Source of the DNA: Gonapodya sp. JEL0774
Taxonomy: Eukaryota > Monoblepharomycota > Monoblepharidomycetes > Monoblepharidales > Gonapodyaceae
Direction of reading: 5' to 3'
Length of the DNA: 14,113 nucleotides
Assembly (NCBI GenBank): GCA_027604505.1
Contig: JADIIX010000023.1
Coordinates: forward strand, 188,001-202,113
Shown piece by piece: positions 9,425 through 14,113 of this stretch; the stretch's first letter is position 1, and each line of letters opens with the position of its first letter. The translations under genes were made by a program, and so were the position numbers. The notes under the pieces were generated by a model that was not told where the DNA came from, made no database searches, and saw only the letters and a list, made by a program, of their open reading frames with translations.

Positions 9425-10154
9425 ATACGACAGTACCGATAACATGCATTTCGCGTGCTACACTATGCTTTCTTGAGCAACAGTTTTTGCTGCATAAATG
9501 GTATCAAGGAGCCCATTGATTATTTGATCAAACCCCGGTAGTGTTCATTTCGAGATACCTCAACTGACCCCTTGCTTGTAGTCTTCAATTTGCTCTTCTT
9601 TGGGGTAAGGTAATCTGTGGGAACTCATCATAATGAGCTGTTATTTTTTTCCCATTTTTGAAGTGGCACCATTGAATCAGAAACTACTCACATAGGCTCA
9701 CGGCTATGCCGACCTCAATCAGCAAAATACTTCCAACAACGGAAGATATCCAGGATCACCCCATCCGCAGTTTGCTGCGCGTGGCAGAAGTTCTGTCTCT
9801 TTCCGAGAAGGCGAGACTATGAGCAACACACGCCCACGACATTGTTGTTGATTCGGATAACTAAGTTCTACGACTGTGTTTTTTGCCCAAATTCTTTGCC
9901 GGACGGCTCAGGTTTTCAAGTTGTGTGGAGAAATGTGAAAGAACGACCGTTCCATAGAAAAATTGCAGAAAAGCAGCGACCAGGTGCAGTCAAGATCGGA
10001 AGGGTACAGTGAACTTTCCCGTGCTCAGAGCCTGAGTGTCAGCGATGTACAGCGAAGAGACGAGATGGCTTGTCCAGACACCTGTTGAACCCCTTCTTCA
10101 ATCCCTCAGAGCTGATACGTCATCAGTCCTCCATCTCCTTTCAAATTAATCACA
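9425..10154. other. Gene-poor stretch with one possible minus-strand exon pair
   Basis: No confident gene. On the minus strand a hydrophobic run (SILLIEVGIAVSL, near 9735-9690) can be joined by good splice signals (GTGAGT donor near 9690, TTCCCACAG acceptor near 9612) to a polar tail (YYLTPKKSKLKTTSK) ending at TAA 9520-9522. This would look like the C-terminus of a single-pass membrane protein, but no upstream exons or start were found. Other short open pieces between 9850 and 10110 are unassigned. Confidence 0.2.
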
Positions 10155-10220
10155 GAGGGCTGCGGAGGGACATCCCTCAGAATTGGCCCTCCATTTTGAT
10201 AGTGTATTTTTACACTATCA
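10155..10220. repeat. Nested and adjacent hairpin-forming inverted repeats
   Basis: Outer arms GAGGGC (10155-10160) and GCCCTC (10186-10191) enclose an inner stem GAGGGA (10165-10170), CA, TCCCTC (10173-10178). Six bases beyond is a perfect 10-bp stem, TGATAGTGTA (10197-10206) with TACACTATCA (10211-10220), around a TTTT loop. A weaker 5-bp stem CTGAT/ATCAG sits upstream (about 10111-10125). This could be part of a structured RNA or a remnant of a miniature inverted-repeat element; nothing else supports either. Confidence 0.5.
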
Positions 10221-10357
10221 TCATGAATCATGTTGGGCACGATTTTCAACAGGCAGAACTATTAGATACAAAAGGTCAACGTGAAATGTCGAATTCCGCG
10301 CAACCTTCATCAAACGCTCGGGCCTCGGAAGAAATTGGCAGGGTCTGCGTCCATCAA

Positions 10358-10384
10358 CCTTCGGAGCCTTCGGAGCCTTCGGAG
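10358..10384 (+). repeat. 9-bp tandem repeat, three perfect copies
   Basis: CCTTCGGAG is repeated three times without change. Both strands are open across it (plus reads Pro-Ser-Glu, minus reads Ala-Pro-Lys), which inflates ORFs here. No gene is supported in the surrounding 10221-10586 sequence. Confidence 0.9.
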
Positions 10385-10586
10385 AAGATTTGACTACTAC
10401 TTGCGATAGCTTTGAAAAACAATAATGATCTCTTTGTAAACGGAGAATTCCATGGTCCCCCACTTGCTTGGTCTCGGGAACAGAATTTTTATCTGGCACT
10501 AAGGGCTGTGAGCGAGGCGGTGCGGTTGGATAGTTGGATATGAGGATATGGGAAGCCCGCCCCAATCATCACTATCACGCCCAACG

Positions 10587-12451
10587 ATGGCACAAACTGC
10601 TCAACTCACCCGTATTCTTGTAGGCTTGACAACAACCTTGGTTGTTTTCTCGGCGCTGGCCGCTGCGCAGGATACTCCAACCTTTCCATCGAGGTGAGCA
10701 ATTCTCAGGAACTCAGACCAAGGTGGACGAGAATCAGAAAATGCTCGAGAAGGGAGTAGCAAAAGCATCAGATGCGGAGATTTCCTTGCGTATACGGCCT
10801 CTCCCCAAATCTTCGTCTCGATGTCTCATTAATACAACCTCGCATCTCAATCTCATCTCACCATACAGTACTCCAGTTGTTCCAACCACCGGTGACAGTA
10901 AGTTGCCGTACATTGTTGTTCTATGAAGAATTTCTTGGATCATCATATCGCCTTATACTCGAATTTTAGTCAACAATGCCGTTTCAAAGTTCAACCCTTG
11001 TGAGTACTTGCACTCATGTGATATGAGTGCTGGAAAAGGACGTTGGATGTACTTGCGTGATATGAGTGCTGGAGAAGGACCGTGAATGCATGGACGGAAA
11101 AACAGTTGCCCGGGGAGCACTTGCCACCATCACAGGTCGCACGGACACGGGTCGTTTGCTATTGTTGTCAAATCCCTTTATCTCCCACTGTCGATGCGCG
11201 TTTTTTAACCACTCATTTCCTTCCATCAGTCTCTTCTACCTCGGGCTTCACTGTCCCGTCCGTGGTCGGTGCTGTGCTCAACATTGTTATTGGTACATTG
11301 TTTACTTTCTTTGGAAGTGAGTACCTTGTTCTGGTCCTGCGAGTTCCCACTGCTTTGTTTAACAAAGCTTTCGTACGCTTTCAAAGTTAAACTGTTCCGC
11401 ACGGTGCTGTTCCTTGGTAAGAGGGCTCGTCTCGGATATCTCTCGACTCTGGAACTTACACGGCTCTGCTCATATTCATTTCTTAATCGAAGGCGGTGCC
11501 CTCTTTGGAGGCTACTTGGCCTTCGTCCTCTTGACAAACTTTGAACCCGATGGTGGCTACCAGCTCGCCATATCACGTGAAGCATTCTATGGTATGTGGT
11601 TCCCCGCTTGTCTTTGAAGACCTGTGACATTTATACTATTCGATTATCGTCTTCGGCATCTCCGACTTATAGGCATCATTGTGATTATTTCCGGACTAGT
11701 TGGCGGAGCACTGTCTGTCGCCCTCTGGCGCCTGGGTTTGTTCCTTCTCGGTGCCATCTCTGGGTTCGTTCTGGCAATCTTTTTGCAGAGTCTCAAGCCA
11801 GGGGTAAGTTTCACATTCACAACAAAAGTTGAAGTAACAGTTCGGTGTACGGTGTAGTTGTACGGCGTGCGCGTCGGACGTTTACGAAAGAGTTCTGCGT
11901 TTTCTGACTTAAAACTCCCTTGAACAGGGCCTTATTACGAACCAGGTTGGATTTTGGGTCATGGTGGGAATTCTCACCCTAGCGGGAGGCTTGCTGGGTT
12001 CGTAATTGATCTGCCTTTTCCGGCATTCATTCACCTTCTGACCATACTCATCCTTTGCAGCTCACTTCCTCGAAAACCCCATCATCATTGGCTCCACAGC
12101 CGTCTCTGGGTCCTACTCGCTCTTTTCGGGCATTGACGTTTTTGCAAAGACTGGCTTTGGTAGTTTGCTTTCCGGGTTTGTCAACAACGGGATCAGCAAC
12201 TCAGCCTATGTGATGGACACAAAGCTTATTTTGATGGTGCGTGAGACCGTGTACAGATATTGTGGATGCAAGTTTTGAAATCCTTTCTCATCCAAAACAA
12301 TGAATTTCAGATTGTGGGCTTCGCCGTGGTCGCCTTGATTGGCATCCTAGTGCAATGGTACACGCACGACAAGGAGCATCACGGAGTTGGCTCCATGCGC
12401 AACAACAAGCGGCCGCATTACGGTGAGCTGAGGGAAAGTGGCGTTAGGTAG
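10587..12451 (+). CDS. Seven-helix membrane protein, TM7S3/TM198 (DUF4203) family
   Basis: Ten exons: 10587-10693, 10869-10897, 10970-10999, 11230-11316, 11387-11416, 11493-11591, 11673-11803, 11928-11997, 12061-12236 and 12311-12451. They give 299 residues with all phases matching. A signal peptide (LTRILVGLTTTLVVFSALAA, cleavage likely after AAA at 27 or AQ at 28) leads to a short Ser/Thr/Pro-rich luminal segment. About seven hydrophobic helices follow, including SVVGAVLNIVIGTLFTFFG, FLGGALFGGYLAFVLL, LGLFLLGAISGFVLAIFL, VMVGILTLAGGLL, and last ILMIVGFAVVALIGILVQW. The tail is short, His/Lys/Arg-rich and cytosolic. Small residues (Gly, Ala) stud the helices, as in TMEM198 relatives. Molecular function in fungi is not established; location is the secretory pathway or cell surface. 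Exons 2, 3 and 5 are only 29, 30 and 30 nt. Exons 2 and 3 are the least certain; a different splice in the luminal linker would not change the domain call. Confidence 0.88.
11004..11085 (+). repeat. Imperfect tandem repeat inside an intron
   Basis: Two copies begin with GTACTTGC at 11004 and 11049 and share GTGATATGAGTGCTGGA at 11018 and 11057, differing by a short insertion (ACTCAT) in the first copy and a few substitutions. The pair lies just after the donor of the 230-nt intron 11000-11229, making it the longest intron of this gene. It looks like a recent local duplication. Confidence 0.8.
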
Positions 12452-13436
12452 TAGGAGATTGGATATTGCAACGGAGTTCTCATTTGTGCGTTCTTCGCTT
12501 CATTCATAGGTTATGCTCCGGTTGCACACGATCCGAAGGTTGTCATTGTCCGCTAAGAGTGTTGTGGAAGAGAGTTTGGGCTGTTTGTTGCTGTGCTTTC
12601 GAAGTTCCGTCTTCCGCGGAACTGTGTCAAATAATGTCGGTGTAAATTTTAGAGTTGCAAATTTCATTTCGATCTATATGTCCGTTGGATTGAAATCATG
12701 GGCTACGTTTCCTGATAAAATTAGGTTGAAACGATATGAGGGGATGTTCTTTGTACCGCTAACAGATAACTGAAACGAAACACTGGAGGCACCTTACAAT
12801 GCTATACTACATAGGATGACAACCAACAGCATTCAGCGGTCAGGACCGTCATGATCAGTGCAGTAAAGGTCCAGCGATCGCCATCATCAAACTAGTTGCT
12901 TTGACTGAAGTTACGTAGGCAAGCTCCATACGAGAGAGGGAGGGAGACTAAAATGGGAGAAACAAGTACGTCGGATATGCCTACGTTCACATTAATCCAC
13001 TCGCAGATGCACATGCTACCCTCAATGAGAGAGTGATGCGTCCCCGCAACGGTGATCACACCAATGTATCAATCACAGAACAGTCTTCGTTCGCTAGAAT
13101 AATCATATTATGCTGAGATTGATCTGCTGCAACATAACTATTGACAGACGACTGAGTAACGTGGGCCGATCGAGTCACACGCATCCCAGGCGGACTACCA
13201 AAACTTAATTACAGCAAGGTGCTTTCGAAACCGTGAATTGTTTCCAAACTACTTGAAGATTATCAAAATCGCTGTTTTTCGAATCTCTACAAGCCAGGAC
13301 TTCTGGTCCCCTATGAACATCTCTATAGATTACAATCTTTATCGATTATAATGTTAAGGATATGGACCGATGTCCATTCCTTCTGTATAATTATTCACAT
13401 CTGTCAAAAAGGGTTCAATTGGGGGGAGAAAGTCTT
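12452..13436. other. Convergent intergenic region
   Basis: This lies between the 3' ends of the membrane-protein gene and the sugar-transporter gene. An 86-codon open frame at 12513-12773 starts 61 bases after the stop and has no recognisable features; it is probably 3' UTR. The part 13300-13400 is AT-rich and may hold the transporter's 3' end signals. No tRNA, repeat or further gene was seen. Confidence 0.45.
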
Positions 13437-14113
13437 TCAAACAGACTCGTTGAGCGCGATAGCTGGAAGACGAAGTAAAAGTCGTGTTAAAACCACTCGT
13501 TAATACACACTAAACAGCCCTCTCAAATACTCACTCTCGGGCTCCGATTTCTTGCCGGCGGAGATGGGCTTCTCAACGCCGAAGATCTCGTCCATCTGCT
13601 CAAGCGAGTGGCCACGAGTCTCCGGAACAAAGAGGTACACGTAGGCGGCCATAACAAGACCGGTGCAGCCGAAAACAATGTACTGGTAGGCACCGAGGGT
13701 CTGGGCGTAGGCTAAGAAGAAGAGCAGTGAATGGATTTCACGTGAGCGACGGCGACACCAAGGTCAACAACGGCTTGGTTACTCACGCCAAACTTTGCCG
13801 AGGATCAGGTTGTTGATCCAGTTGGACATGGTGGCGAGACCGGCACCCTTGCCACGAATGCGGAGCGGGAAGATCTCAGACTGGTACACCCACACAACGG
13901 GGCCCCACGTGGCGGAGACTGGTTGCCACAAGAGAGATACGGCCGCGATCAGACCCGAACAGGCTATGAGATCGTCAAAGCATACCGCAAAAGAAACTCA
14001 CAGTTGATGACATAGAGGTACATGAAGATGGCGCCAATGATACCAAAGGTCTTCCCCGACGACGACGAGGGGTCCGCGATCAGGGTCCCCGGGTTCAAGG
14101 GGTCGTCGATCTG
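13437..14113 (-). CDS. MFS sugar transporter, C-terminal part
   Basis: The gene runs off the right edge; 148 C-terminal residues are visible in exons 14113-14002, 13918-13787, 13711-13535 and 13462-13437. Landmarks of the sugar porter family (Sugar_tr) are the helix-10/11 motif WGPVVWVYQSEIFPLRIRGK, the segment ATMSNWINN, and the terminal VPETRGHSLEQMDEIFG after the last helix. The tail ends KKSEPETIALNESV. Such proteins import hexoses or related sugars across the plasma membrane by proton symport or facilitated diffusion; the substrate cannot be told from this part. Codons favour C or G at the third position much more than in the other genes of the window, suggesting strong expression. Introns are 72, 75 and 83 nt; the 83-nt one has an alternative acceptor that would shorten it to 38 nt. 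Confidence 0.92.

Noticed and set aside
10070-10565. Plus-strand 107-codon and minus-strand 114-codon frames around the 9-bp repeat
   Set aside because: Both owe part of their length to the repeat, overlap each other and the hairpin cluster, and show no family features or splice continuity.
12513-12773. 86-codon frame after the membrane-protein gene
   Set aside because: It has no recognisable features, starts in the likely 3' UTR, and its length is compatible with chance.
13410-13430. GGTTCAATT resembling a tRNA B box
   Set aside because: No matching A box, acceptor stem or anticodon arm could be found upstream in the expected distance.
1-14113. CRISPR array, insertion sequence, or biosynthetic cluster
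   Set aside because: No regularly spaced repeats, no transposase or reverse-transcriptase motifs, and no pathway-linked enzymes were seen.

Overview
The window is nuclear DNA of an intron-rich fungus, most likely a basidiomycete. Genes are cut by many short introns (mostly about 60-90 nt, a few 100-240 nt) with GTGAGT/GTAAGT-like donors, and the protein set (GCN4-type bZIP factor, Sec1-type SM protein, TM7S3/TM198-like membrane protein, MFS sugar transporter) is typically fungal. No bacterial operon signals, CRISPR array, tRNA, rRNA or intact transposon was seen. All gene models below were spliced by eye, keeping reading frame and family resemblance.

Layout. (1) 193-915, minus: a GCN4-like bZIP transcription factor, possibly with a further 5' exon up to 1393. 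(2) About 940-1590: a divergent intergenic or promoter region with a palindromic CRE (TGACGTCA) and a TATA-like stretch. (3) 1604-5059, plus: a 10-exon gene for a Sec1/Munc18-family exocytosis protein of 813 residues. (4) 5060-5660: a gap holding a cysteine-rich open frame that looks coding but is interrupted, ending at the start of the next gene. (5) 5661-8659, plus: a 7-exon gene for an 860-residue coiled-coil protein with a charged, Arg/Glu/Asp/Ser-rich tail; family not recognised. (6) 8660-10586: 1.9 kb with no confident gene, containing broken coding-like pieces on the minus strand, a nested hairpin cluster and a 9-bp tandem repeat. (7) 10587-12451, plus: a 10-exon gene for a secretory-pathway seven-helix membrane protein (TM7S3/TM198 domain, formerly DUF4203), with three micro-exons and a tandem repeat in one intron. 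(8) 12452-13436: a convergent intergenic region with nothing recognisable. (9) 13437-14113, minus, cut by the window edge: the C-terminal 148 residues of an MFS sugar transporter.

The genes do not form an obvious pathway or cluster; they are independently oriented housekeeping-type genes. The points most worth a second look are the unrecognised coiled-coil protein, the interrupted cysteine-rich frame before it, four stop-free introns whose length is a multiple of three in the two central genes, and the uncertain 5' structure of the bZIP gene.
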